Of a stretch of 64,000 nucleotides of DNA, positions 54,232 to 62,619 are shown one piece after another. Under the pieces are notes generated by a model. That model did not search any database and was not told the DNA's origin. It saw nothing but the letters and a program-made list of their open reading frames with translations. The stretch is from Lewinellaceae bacterium (GTDB lineage: Bacteria; Bacteroidota; Bacteroidia; Chitinophagales; Saprospiraceae): the NCBI GenBank assembly GCA_020636045.1, contig JACJYP010000015.1, positions 1 to 64,000 on the forward strand, given 5' to 3'. The translations under genes and the position numbers were made by a program. How positions within the stretch are numbered: position 1 is the first letter of the stretch; every line of letters begins with the position of its first letter.

Positions 54232-55242
54232 ATGACCGGTTTCCTTCAGTTTGACAGTCCGAATCTCCTGCACCTGCTCTGGGCAGTGCCGCTGCAGGGG
54301 CTCGTCCTGTATATCTACTGGAGATGGCGGCAGCGCACGCTGAGGCGCCTCGGTTCGCAGGCACTTGAAAAGCGCTTGTTGCAGGGTTTTTCCGGTCGCC
54401 GCTTTTGGACGAAAAACCTGCTTTTCGGCGCCAGTCTGGCCCTGATCGCCATCGCGATCTCCAATCCCATGCACCTGACCAAACGGCCCGGCGAAGTGCA
54501 AAAAGGCGCCGATGTGCTGATCGCCCTCGACATCTCGAACAGCATGCTGGCGAAAGATGTTACGCCCAGCCGTCTTGATCGCGCCAAAGCCTTCATACGT
54601 GAACTGGTGGAAGGGTTGAAGGGCGAGCGGATCGGCCTGATCTTTTTTGCCGGCGATGCCTATCCGCAAATGCCGCTTTCCAACGATTACGAATCGCTGT
54701 TGCTGTTTACCCGCAATGCGCGACCAGAGTACATCACCGATCAGGGTACGAACATCGCCGCGGCGATCGACCTCGCAGGACGCATGTTTGAGTCGGGTGG
54801 TGAGGCCGGGCGGGCGCTGATACTGATCAGCGACGGCGAAAACCACCAGGAAAATGCAATGCAACGCGCCAAAGAGATCACACGTGCCGGTGTCGTGCTG
54901 CACACGGTAGCAGTAGGCACCGCCAAGGGGACAACGATCCCGGCAGGCAGGAATAGCGTCCGGAAAGATTTTAGCGGCAAGGCTGTCAGGACAAGCGCCA
55001 ACGAATCGCTCATGGCCAGCCTGGCGCGCGCGGGTGGAGGGTCGGCTTACCGACTTCAGGAAGAAGCGCGGGCACTGGCGGAGATCAGGACTGCTATCCA
55101 GCGCCTGCCCAAAAGCACCATCGAAGCACGTACAACCGCTCAGTATATTTCATATTACCAGTGGTTCCTGATACCGGCCCTTTTGTTCCTTATCATAGAA
55201 CAACTGCTCTGGTGGAAAAAACCTTCTGCGACCGAGGGATGA
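54232..55242 (+). CDS. batB: BatB: VWA-domain membrane protein
   Basis: 336 residues, paralogous to BatA (same membrane–VWA–membrane layout). MIDAS motif LDISNSMLA and LILISDGENHQEN are present, so both VWA domains look metal-competent. ATG at 54232, 39 bp after BatA. The stop TGA at 55240-55242 overlaps the ATG of the next gene (ATGA), so the two are translationally coupled. Confidence 0.9.
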   Translation: MTGFLQFDSPNLLHLLWAVPLQGLVLYIYWRWRQRTLRRLGSQALEKRLLQGFSGRRFWTKNLLFGASLALIAIAISNPMHLTKRPGEVQKGADVLIALDISNSMLAKDVTPSRLDRAKAFIRELVEGLKGERIGLIFFAGDAYPQMPLSNDYESLLLFTRNARPEYITDQGTNIAAAIDLAGRMFESGGEAGRALILISDGENHQENAMQRAKEITRAGVVLHTVAVGTAKGTTIPAGRNSVRKDFSGKAVRTSANESLMASLARAGGGSAYRLQEEARALAEIRTAIQRLPKSTIEARTTAQYISYYQWFLIPALLFLIIEQLLWWKKPSATEG

Positions 55243-55925
55243 ATAATATCAAACGAAAAACGATGCGTACCATTCGATCTGTCAACATTGCACTGTCTAT
55301 TTTGCTTTTTGCTTCGGGTATTGCTACCGCGCAACACCGGCAATTGCTCGAAGGCGACCGCTTGTACGAACAGGGGCAATACGAAAAAGCCATTTCTGCA
55401 TACAGGGCTGCCGGAACGGGCGTGGCTTTGTACAATGCCGGGAATGCCGCATATCAACAGGGCAAATATCAGGTCGCTGCATCGCTCTACCGCGAAGCGG
55501 TAAGCAAAAGTGTCAGTTATTCAGACCGATCGGACGCACTCTACAACCTGGGCAATGCGCTGATGCGGCAGGAAAAATACAAGGAAGCCGTGGCGGCATA
55601 CGAACAGAGCCTCAGGCTGCTGCCCAACCGCCCGGATGCCAAAAAGAACCTGCAGATCGCCAAGAGACAGATGGTGCCGCCGCCGCCCACGCCACCTACA
55701 CCGCCGCCACCGCCACCGCCGCCACCCTCCAGACCACCCCGCCAATATTACCTGGACAAGCCAAGAGAAAACCGCAAAGGGGAAAATCCGCCGGCCAACC
55801 TGCCGCCTGCAACGGCACTGCGCATGCTCGAATCGGCCGTATTACCCGAGGAGCAAAAGAATGCCGGGCTTTATCGCGAACTGTCGCCCGCTGCCCGGCC
55901 GTCCAACAAAAAAAAGGATTGGTAA
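55239..55925 (+). CDS. batC: BatC: TPR-domain protein
   Basis: 228 residues from the ATG at 55239, which overlaps the batB stop by four bases (ATGA); a start at 55263 is the alternative. A signal peptide precedes three or so tetratricopeptide repeats (LLEGDRLYEQGQYEKAISAY, ALYNLGNALMRQEKYKEAVAA). A striking proline-rich stretch (PPPPTPPTPPPPPPPPPSRPP) near 170-190 and a Lys-rich tail follow. BatC is a periplasmic scaffold for the Bat VWA proteins. No batD or batE follows; the next gene is miaB. Confidence 0.85.
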   Translation: MNNIKRKTMRTIRSVNIALSILLFASGIATAQHRQLLEGDRLYEQGQYEKAISAYRAAGTGVALYNAGNAAYQQGKYQVAASLYREAVSKSVSYSDRSDALYNLGNALMRQEKYKEAVAAYEQSLRLLPNRPDAKKNLQIAKRQMVPPPPTPPTPPPPPPPPPSRPPRQYYLDKPRENRKGENPPANLPPATALRMLESAVLPEEQKNAGLYRELSPAARPSNKKKDW

Positions 55926-56048
55926 CCCGGAAATACGCATCCGTTAACGGAAGATAAATGGCAAGCAAACTGCCATATTGTCACCCGCACTGCATACCTT
56001 TGCGCCGTCATTGAGAACGGGCCGGAGCGAACCGCCGGCGAGAAAGAT

Positions 56049-57488
56049 ATGTACGACAGCAATCCGACATTAACAGGCATCAAAACCATCGATGAATCGA
56101 AGCAGGGCAGCGTGCTGTTCAAGGAGCAGTGGGAAGCCTCCCATTTGCCCGGAAGCCGAAAATTCTATATCGAAAGTTACGGATGCCAGATGAATTTCAG
56201 CGATTCGGAGATCGTGGCGAGCATCCTTGCCGATGTAGGTTTCGCTCCTACACGCAACGTGGAAGAAAGCGATCTGATCCTCATCAATACCTGCTCTATC
56301 CGTGAAAAAGCGGAAGAAACGGTGCGCAAGAGGCTGCGTTTTTTTGAAACCATCAAAAAGGCACGCCCCGGCACAAAAGTCGGCGTACTTGGTTGTATGG
56401 CCGAGCGCCTCAAGAAAAAGTGGCTTGAAGAAGAACAACTCGTGGATCTGGTCGTCGGCCCCGACGCCTATCGCGACCTGCCTTCGCTAATTGGCGGCAC
56501 GGAAGAAGGCCACCGCATGATCAACGTATTGCTCAGCCGGGAAGAGACTTATGCCGACATCAGCCCCGTCAGGCTGGAAAGCAACGGGATTACGGCGTTC
56601 ATCTCTATTATGCGTGGCTGCGACAACATGTGCTCTTTTTGCGTAGTTCCCTTCACGCGCGGCCGCGAACGCTCGCGCGATCCCTACAGCATTGTCGCCG
56701 AAGCCTCCGGGCTGTTCGAGCAGGGTTATCGCGAAGTGACGCTGCTGGGCCAGAACGTAGATTCGTACAAATGGTCGAATCCCGAAACGGGTGAATCTGT
56801 CAATTTTGCACGCCTGCTCGAAATGACGGCCCAGGTGCATCCCGAACTACGCGTCCGCTTCAGTACCAGCCATCCGAAGGATATGACCGACGAGGTGCTG
56901 CACACCATGGCACGGTACGAGAACATCTGCAAATACATACATCTTCCCGTACAATCGGGCAACAGTCGCGTCCTCGGGATGATGAACAGGACCTACGATC
57001 GCCCCTGGTATGAGCAGCGCATCGAAGCGATCCGCCGCATATTGCCCGACGCAGCCGTCTCCAGCGACATCATTGCCGGTTTTTGTTCAGAAACGGAAGA
57101 AGAACACCAGGAAACGCTGAGCATCATCGAATGGGCCAACTTCTCGATGTCTTATATGTTTTACTACTCCGAACGCCCGGGCACGCTGGCAGCAAGGAAA
57201 TACGCAGACGATATTCCGGAGGAGATTAAAAAACGCCGGTTGAACGAGATCATCCGCTTGCAAACTGCTGTCAGCCTGCGCCACAACCAGGCAGATATCG
57301 GGAAAACATTCAAAGTGCTGATCGAGGGCGACTCCCGCAAATCGGATCTGGAATTTTGCGGCCGCAACAGTCAGAACAAAATGCTGGTATTCCGCAAGCA
57401 AGACGGCCTCAAGCCCGGAGACTACGTCATGGTCCGCGTAAAAGACGTTTCAAGCGCCACATTGCTGGGTGAGATCGTTGAAGGCTGA
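56049..57488 (+). CDS. miaB: tRNA-2-methylthio-N6-dimethylallyladenosine synthase
   Basis: 479 residues. It methylthiolates i6A37 of tRNAs reading UNN codons. An N-terminal UPF0004 domain with ESYGCQMNFSDSE and the two further cluster cysteines (NTCSIREKAEE; LGCMAERL), then the radical-SAM motif CDNMCSFC, and a C-terminal TRAM domain (KTFKVLIEGDSRK). All six cluster Cys appear intact. It starts 123 bp after batC and is followed 26 bp later by the sigma-54 activator gene. Confidence 0.97.
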   Translation: MYDSNPTLTGIKTIDESKQGSVLFKEQWEASHLPGSRKFYIESYGCQMNFSDSEIVASILADVGFAPTRNVEESDLILINTCSIREKAEETVRKRLRFFETIKKARPGTKVGVLGCMAERLKKKWLEEEQLVDLVVGPDAYRDLPSLIGGTEEGHRMINVLLSREETYADISPVRLESNGITAFISIMRGCDNMCSFCVVPFTRGRERSRDPYSIVAEASGLFEQGYREVTLLGQNVDSYKWSNPETGESVNFARLLEMTAQVHPELRVRFSTSHPKDMTDEVLHTMARYENICKYIHLPVQSGNSRVLGMMNRTYDRPWYEQRIEAIRRILPDAAVSSDIIAGFCSETEEEHQETLSIIEWANFSMSYMFYYSERPGTLAARKYADDIPEEIKKRRLNEIIRLQTAVSLRHNQADIGKTFKVLIEGDSRKSDLEFCGRNSQNKMLVFRKQDGLKPGDYVMVRVKDVSSATLLGEIVEG

Positions 57489-57514
57489 TCTGTGGCGCTT
57501 TTTTAGAAGTCAAC

Positions 57515-58792
57515 ATGTCCAACAAACTCCAATCCATAAAAGCCCGTTTCGGCATTGTCGGCAACTCTCCCTTGCTCGATGCGGCGCTTGAAACGGCGGT
57601 CCGTGTAGCGCCGACGGATCTCTCCGTGCTGATCACCGGTGAAAGCGGGGTTGGCAAAGAGGTGTTTTCCAAGATCATACACGCGCTCAGCAGCCGCAAG
57701 CACAATGAATTTATTGCGGTGAATTGCGGCGCCATACCGGAAGGAACCATCAATTCCGAACTGTTTGGCCACGAAAAGGGCTCTTTCACCGGCGCTGTCA
57801 GCGACCGGAAAGGTTATTTTGAAACAGTCGACGGCGGCACCATCTTTCTGGACGAGATCTCGGAAATGCCGCTCGATACCCAGTCATATCTGTTACGGGT
57901 GCTCGAATCCGGCGAGTTTATCCGTGTAGGCGCTTCCAAGGTGCAAAAAACGGATGTGCGCATCATCGCTGCTACCAATGTCGACCTAGAAGAACGCGTA
58001 CGCAAGGGCAAGTTCCGCGAAGACCTGTTTTACCGGCTCAGCACCGTCCCGATCCGGGTGCCGGCGCTGAAAGACCGGCGGGATGACATCCTGCTGTTGT
58101 TCAGGAAGTTTGCCTACGACTTTGCCGAAAAATACCGCATGCAACCCATCCGCCTGGACGAACGCGCAGAACTCGTTCTGGAGAACTATCGCTGGCCCGG
58201 CAACATTCGCGAACTCAAGAACATAGCGGAACAGCTGTCGGTACTCTCGGAAGAACGACTTATCACTGCGGAAGGGCTGTCGACCTCCATGCCGCAACTC
58301 TTCAACCGCAACCTGCCCATGCTGACAGAGCGGAACGGCTCCGGGCATAAAGGCATGGGCGACTTTCAGGAACGGGAAATACTTTACAAGGTCCTGTTCG
58401 ACATGAAGAACGACCTCAACGACCTGAAGGCTATGTTCTACGAACTGGTCAAAAGCAACAACCTCCGCATGCCCGATCTGGGCTCCGTGCGGCAATTGCC
58501 TCCCTCCTATTCGTCTTCTCACTTTGCGCAGGACGATTATCAGTCTGACGACAACTACATTCAGGGTTCCTCACAGGAACGCGTGACCCCGATCATCATA
58601 GAGCCGGGCAAAATGGTGGGTGGCGCCGATAAAAGCGATGAAGACGACGTCCCGCTTGCGATGGACGAAATAGAAAAAGAGGCGATCAGGCGCGCCCTGA
58701 AAAAATACAATGGCCGGCGGAAAGAGGCGGCTGAAGAACTCAAGATCAGCGAACGCACCCTTTACAGGAAGATCAAACAGTACGATCTGTAA
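57515..58792 (+). CDS. Sigma-54-dependent activator without receiver domain
   Basis: 425 residues. The AAA+ domain begins almost at the N-terminus: Walker A GESGVGKE (about residue 47), the sigma-54 contact loop GSFTGA (for GAFTGA), and Walker B GGTIFLDEISEMP. A C-terminal Fis-type helix-turn-helix (AIRRALKKYNGRRKEAA...) completes it. No N-terminal receiver, GAF or PAS domain precedes the ATPase, so it may be constitutively active or controlled by a partner. The miaB–sigma-54-activator pairing is a conserved arrangement in Bacteroidetes. Confidence 0.9.
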   Translation: MSNKLQSIKARFGIVGNSPLLDAALETAVRVAPTDLSVLITGESGVGKEVFSKIIHALSSRKHNEFIAVNCGAIPEGTINSELFGHEKGSFTGAVSDRKGYFETVDGGTIFLDEISEMPLDTQSYLLRVLESGEFIRVGASKVQKTDVRIIAATNVDLEERVRKGKFREDLFYRLSTVPIRVPALKDRRDDILLLFRKFAYDFAEKYRMQPIRLDERAELVLENYRWPGNIRELKNIAEQLSVLSEERLITAEGLSTSMPQLFNRNLPMLTERNGSGHKGMGDFQEREILYKVLFDMKNDLNDLKAMFYELVKSNNLRMPDLGSVRQLPPSYSSSHFAQDDYQSDDNYIQGSSQERVTPIIIEPGKMVGGADKSDEDDVPLAMDEIEKEAIRRALKKYNGRRKEAAEELKISERTLYRKIKQYDL

Positions 58793-58939
58793 AAGCGCAG
58801 AGCCCGCCCGCCCGGAGATTTCGAATATCAGGTGTTAACAAATCCAAAAAGCCGCAGCAGCCAGGCTGCATCTGTGGATATTTGCGCATCCTACAACCGC
58901 ATTTTTCAAGAAACCGGATCCGTTTATAAAACTATTCTG

Positions 58940-60388
58940 ATGAAACGTATTCTCACGCTCCTCACTGTAATCTTTATATCCTGCTCCGCACTCCTTGCAG
59001 ATGGAGGCGGCTACAAGATCCGGGTCAAACTGGATAATTACCCCGAAACCGTACTGACCCTCGGGTTTCACTACGGCGATAAGCAATACGTAAAAGATAC
59101 TGCCAGCATCGGCGCCGACGGCTGGTTCACTTTCCAGGCAGACACCCTCCTTCCATGCGGCGTTTATTTGCTGGTGCTGAAGCCCGATAACTCGTTCATT
59201 CAGGTCATGATGCCTGAAAATGACCAGGAGTTCAGTATGACCACCGATGCCAAAGAACCGGTCGAAAAAATGAAAGTGAAAGGCTCGGAAGACAACGCGT
59301 TGTTCTACGATTATCTCCGCTATCTGAACAAACTGCGCCCCGATGCCGATACCCTGCGCACCCAATTGTCGCGCCTGAAAGCAGGAAGCCCCGATTCTGT
59401 CTCGATCGCCGCAAAACTGGCATCCATGGACAAGGATGTGCGTAAATACCAGGCCGACCTGATCGCAAAACACCCCGGCACGATGAGTTCCAAGATCGTC
59501 AGGGCTTCTCTGGAGCCGGAGCCGCCGGATTTTCCGGGCGATGAAAAAGAATCAAACCGCCGGAAATATTACTGGTTCCGCGATCATTATTTCGACAATA
59601 TCGACATTGCCGATCCCTGCATGCTCCGCAGCCCCGTGCTGCATCAGAGAATCGACCAGTTTGTCACCAAATTCACCCCGCAACACCCCGACAGCGTCAA
59701 TTTGGCGGTAGACTACGTGGTCGAAAAAGTAAAAAACACGCCGGAAACCTTCAAGTACCTGCTCATTCACTTCCTTAACTTCTACGCGAAATCGAACTTT
59801 GTAGGTTTTGACGCCTGCTATGTGCACATCGCCAAAAAATACTATTGCTCCGGCCAGGCGATCTGGACCAAGAAAGAGGATATCGAAAAGATATGCGACA
59901 ACGCCGACCGTCTCGAACCCATCCTGATCGGCAAGATCGCTCCCAATATCACGGTGATGGACCGCAATAATCAGCCGCACAGCCTCTGGGATATCGATGC
60001 CGACTATACGGTGCTCTTCTTCTGGGCGCCTGATTGCGGCCACTGCAAAAAGGCCGCGCCGTTTTTGGTAGAATTTGCCAAAAAATTCCAGGATCGCGGG
60101 GTCAAGGTTTTTGCCGTATGTACCGCCGTCACCGACAAGGGGCCCGAATGCTGGAAAGGCGTGGAAGAAAAAGGGTTTGACGATGGCCTGTTCCTCAACC
60201 ACTACGACCCGTACATCCGCAGTCACTACAAAACGCTGTACGACGTGCAAACCACTCCACAGATATTTATTCTCGATCGCAAGCACGAGATCCTTTCAAA
60301 ACGGATCGGCGCAGAACAACTCTCCGAAGTCATGGAAAAAGTGATGGAGTTCCAGGAGTCAAAAAAACGGCAGGAAGGGGGCAAGTAG
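58940..60388 (+). CDS. Thioredoxin-like (TlpA-type) envelope protein with DUF4369/DUF5106-like region
   Basis: 482 residues from the ATG at 58940; the frame is open to a GTG at 58832, but only the later start gives a signal peptide (LLTVIFISCSALLADG). An N-terminal beta domain (KVRVKLDNYPETVLTLG, DUF4369-like) and a helical middle (DUF5106-like) precede a C-terminal thioredoxin fold with active-site PDCGHCKKAAP near residue 360 and the cis-Pro in TTPQIFIL. It is probably a periplasmic thiol-disulfide protein; its partner is unknown. It follows the sigma-54 gene but a gap of ~150 bp separates them. Confidence 0.8.
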   Translation: MKRILTLLTVIFISCSALLADGGGYKIRVKLDNYPETVLTLGFHYGDKQYVKDTASIGADGWFTFQADTLLPCGVYLLVLKPDNSFIQVMMPENDQEFSMTTDAKEPVEKMKVKGSEDNALFYDYLRYLNKLRPDADTLRTQLSRLKAGSPDSVSIAAKLASMDKDVRKYQADLIAKHPGTMSSKIVRASLEPEPPDFPGDEKESNRRKYYWFRDHYFDNIDIADPCMLRSPVLHQRIDQFVTKFTPQHPDSVNLAVDYVVEKVKNTPETFKYLLIHFLNFYAKSNFVGFDACYVHIAKKYYCSGQAIWTKKEDIEKICDNADRLEPILIGKIAPNITVMDRNNQPHSLWDIDADYTVLFFWAPDCGHCKKAAPFLVEFAKKFQDRGVKVFAVCTAVTDKGPECWKGVEEKGFDDGLFLNHYDPYIRSHYKTLYDVQTTPQIFILDRKHEILSKRIGAEQLSEVMEKVMEFQESKKRQEGGK

Positions 60389-60390
60389 AT

Positions 60391-60436
60391 AGTTGGCAGT
60401 GGCAGTAGGCAGTTGGCAATATCCATGACCTACTGC
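60391..60436. repeat. Short GGCAGT-type repeat with an inverted pair
   Basis: Two imperfect copies of a 12-16 bp motif around TTGGCAGT/GGCAGTAGGCAGT follow the thioredoxin gene. GCAGTAGG (60402-60409) is also complementary to CCTACTGC (60429-60436). It may act as a weak terminator or be a mobile mini-repeat; its role is unproven. Confidence 0.45.
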
Positions 60437-60470
60437 TTCTTATCATTTGAACCAATCGACCCCGGTTTTT

Positions 60471-61529
60471 TTACCGCATCACCACCCGCGGATCGAGCCA
60501 GGCATACAAAAGATCGGCGAGCAGGTTGATCACCACAAACACTACGGACGTAAACAGCACGCAACCCAGCACCACGGGAATATCAAAATTGAGCAGCGCC
60601 GTCACCGTCGCAGCACCCAGCCCCTTGAAATTGAATACGTTTTCGACAAAAAAAGCGCCGGTCAGCAATGCGGCGAACCATCCTGAAATGGCGGAAACGA
60701 TCGGATTGAGCGCATTCCGAAGGGCGTGCTTCACCACCACGATCCTCGCAGGAATACCTTTTGCCGTGGCGGTGCGAACGTAGTCCTGCGATAAAACATC
60801 GAGCATGGCGCTACGTGTCAATTGTGTGATCAGTGCGACAGGCCGCAACCCCAGCGCCAGGGCGGGCAGGATCAGATTTTGCCAGCGTAATTGCCAGTCC
60901 CCGAAGTCATCGATCACAAAAAGACTGCCCTGAATGTCCAGTCCGGTCCATGCGCCCAACATGTATCCGAATATGAGCGCCAGCAGCATGGCTGTCACGT
61001 AGGAGGGCAACGAATATCCGAAAACCGAAATGACAGAGATCAGCTGATCCCAGCGGCTATGCGCCTTCAGGGCTGCCACGATACCAAAAAAAATGCCGAG
61101 CAGGCTGGCCAGCAACAGCGCGGTAAAGGCCAGCAACGCCGTGGCCGGGATCACCTCGGCAAGAATTTCCGACACCGGCCGGCCGGTCTGGTACGATTCC
61201 CTCAGATAAGGCAATTTCAATACCAGCAACTGCTCATTCCCTACCCGAAAGAGCGTATGATAGCGATACTTCCGCAGGTGGTCCGCTTTATCAGGTTCGA
61301 GTGAAACGGGTGAAATATCCTTCAGATAATGCAGCAGCTGCATGTAAAGCGGCTGATCGAGACCCAGTTCCGCAGTTTTGGCTTCTACGGTTGAAACGTC
61401 GCTGCGCTGCCCGAACGTGAGTTGCGCCGGATCGACGGGCGCCAGAAAGATGATGCCGGAAATCGTGGTGACGACCAGCAACATAACCAGCAAACCATAG
61501 CCAAGGCGACGAAGAATGTATATTGCCAT
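60471..61529 (-). CDS. ABC transporter permease (OppB/DppB family)
   Basis: 352 residues with six predicted membrane segments. BPD_transp_1 features: N-terminal YILRRLGYGLLVMLLVVTT and the EAA-region segment TGAFFVENVFNFKGLG, typical of the first permease of peptide/nickel importers. A periplasmic loop near 60-120 is unusually long and charged. No partner permease, ATPase or binding protein is next to it in the visible sequence. It is the last gene of the TonB receptor–selD run on this strand. Confidence 0.85.
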   Translation of the reverse strand: MAIYILRRLGYGLLVMLLVVTTISGIIFLAPVDPAQLTFGQRSDVSTVEAKTAELGLDQPLYMQLLHYLKDISPVSLEPDKADHLRKYRYHTLFRVGNEQLLVLKLPYLRESYQTGRPVSEILAEVIPATALLAFTALLLASLLGIFFGIVAALKAHSRWDQLISVISVFGYSLPSYVTAMLLALIFGYMLGAWTGLDIQGSLFVIDDFGDWQLRWQNLILPALALGLRPVALITQLTRSAMLDVLSQDYVRTATAKGIPARIVVVKHALRNALNPIVSAISGWFAALLTGAFFVENVFNFKGLGAATVTALLNFDIPVVLGCVLFTSVVFVVINLLADLLYAWLDPRVVMR

Positions 61530-61564
61530 ACGCGAAGTAAGGCCATGAAATTAAGGCGTTATCC

Positions 61565-62617
61565 TCACAAAACAGTGACGAGGATGTCCTGTTTTTCAAT
61601 AAAAAAGCCAAAAGCACTCAAATCCAGGCCCGCTGCTGCCGCTTCAGCGCGGAATTCGGCCTCTTTATCAGCATCAACGGCTACCAGCAATCCGCCGCTG
61701 GTTTGCGGGTCGGCAAGCAGGTTGCGTTTGTATTCATCCACGCCGGCGATTTTGTGGCCGTAGCTGTCCCAGTTACGCACCGTGCCGCCGGGCACACATT
61801 TTTGTTCGAGGTAAAAACCCAGAATATCCCGGTCGATGGTCGGCACCTGGTCGAAATGGACCACTGCGCTCAGTTCGCTGGCTTCGCACATCTCACTCAG
61901 GTGCCCCAGCAGCCCGAACCCGGTAACGTCGGTCATCGCTTTTACATACGGCAGTTTGCCGAACCGTTCGCCCACCTTGTTCAGCATTTTCATGCTGTCG
62001 GGCGCAAGGCGACTGTGTTCTGATTTCAACACCTCTTTTTTCTGGGCCGTCGTCAGAATGCCGACGCCGATCGGTTTTGTCAGGAAAAGACGGCATCCCG
62101 GTGTGGCGCCGCCGTTCTTTTTCAAATGCGCCAGATCCACGCGGCCCGTCACGGCAAGGCCGAAGATCGGCTCGGGGCTGTCGATGCTGTGCCCGCCCGC
62201 CAGAGGGATACCCGCCTCTGCACAAGCGCTCCGGGCTCCTTCGATCACGCTGTTGGCAACTTCCGGGGGAAGGGTATTCACCGGCCAGCCGAGTATGGCA
62301 ATGGCCAGCATGGGGGTGCCGCCCATGGCATACACATCGCTAATGGCATTCACAGAGGCAATACGCCCGAAATCTTCCGCATCGTCGACGATGGGCATAA
62401 AAAAATCGGTCGTACTGACCACGGCAGTACCGTCGCCAAGCGCATATACGGCCGCGTCGTCGCGCGCTTCATTCCCCACCAGCAATTGCGGGAAATGCTG
62501 GCCGGGCGCCCCCGATTGCAGAATATGATCGAGTATTTTTGGTGATATTTTGCACCCACAGCCGGCGCCGTGCGAATAACGGGTAAGCTTATACTCTTTT
62601 TCCTGTTCGGTTGTCAT
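61565..62617 (-). CDS. selD: Selenide, water dikinase
   Basis: 350 residues. It makes selenophosphate from selenide and ATP, the selenium donor for selenocysteine or selenouridine. The active site SHGAGCGCKISPK has Cys20 and Lys23 equivalent to C17 and K20 of the E. coli enzyme; Cys, not Sec, is encoded here. The PurM-like domains carry VGNEARDDAAVY, ISTTDFFMPIVD-like and LAGGHSIDSPEP segments. No selA, selB, selC or selU is in the window, so the use of selenium has to be sought elsewhere. It starts two bases after the TonB receptor stop. Confidence 0.96.
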   Translation of the reverse strand: MTTEQEKEYKLTRYSHGAGCGCKISPKILDHILQSGAPGQHFPQLLVGNEARDDAAVYALGDGTAVVSTTDFFMPIVDDAEDFGRIASVNAISDVYAMGGTPMLAIAILGWPVNTLPPEVANSVIEGARSACAEAGIPLAGGHSIDSPEPIFGLAVTGRVDLAHLKKNGGATPGCRLFLTKPIGVGILTTAQKKEVLKSEHSRLAPDSMKMLNKVGERFGKLPYVKAMTDVTGFGLLGHLSEMCEASELSAVVHFDQVPTIDRDILGFYLEQKCVPGGTVRNWDSYGHKIAGVDEYKRNLLADPQTSGGLLVAVDADKEAEFRAEAAAAGLDLSAFGFFIEKQDILVTVL

Positions 62618-62619
62618 TT

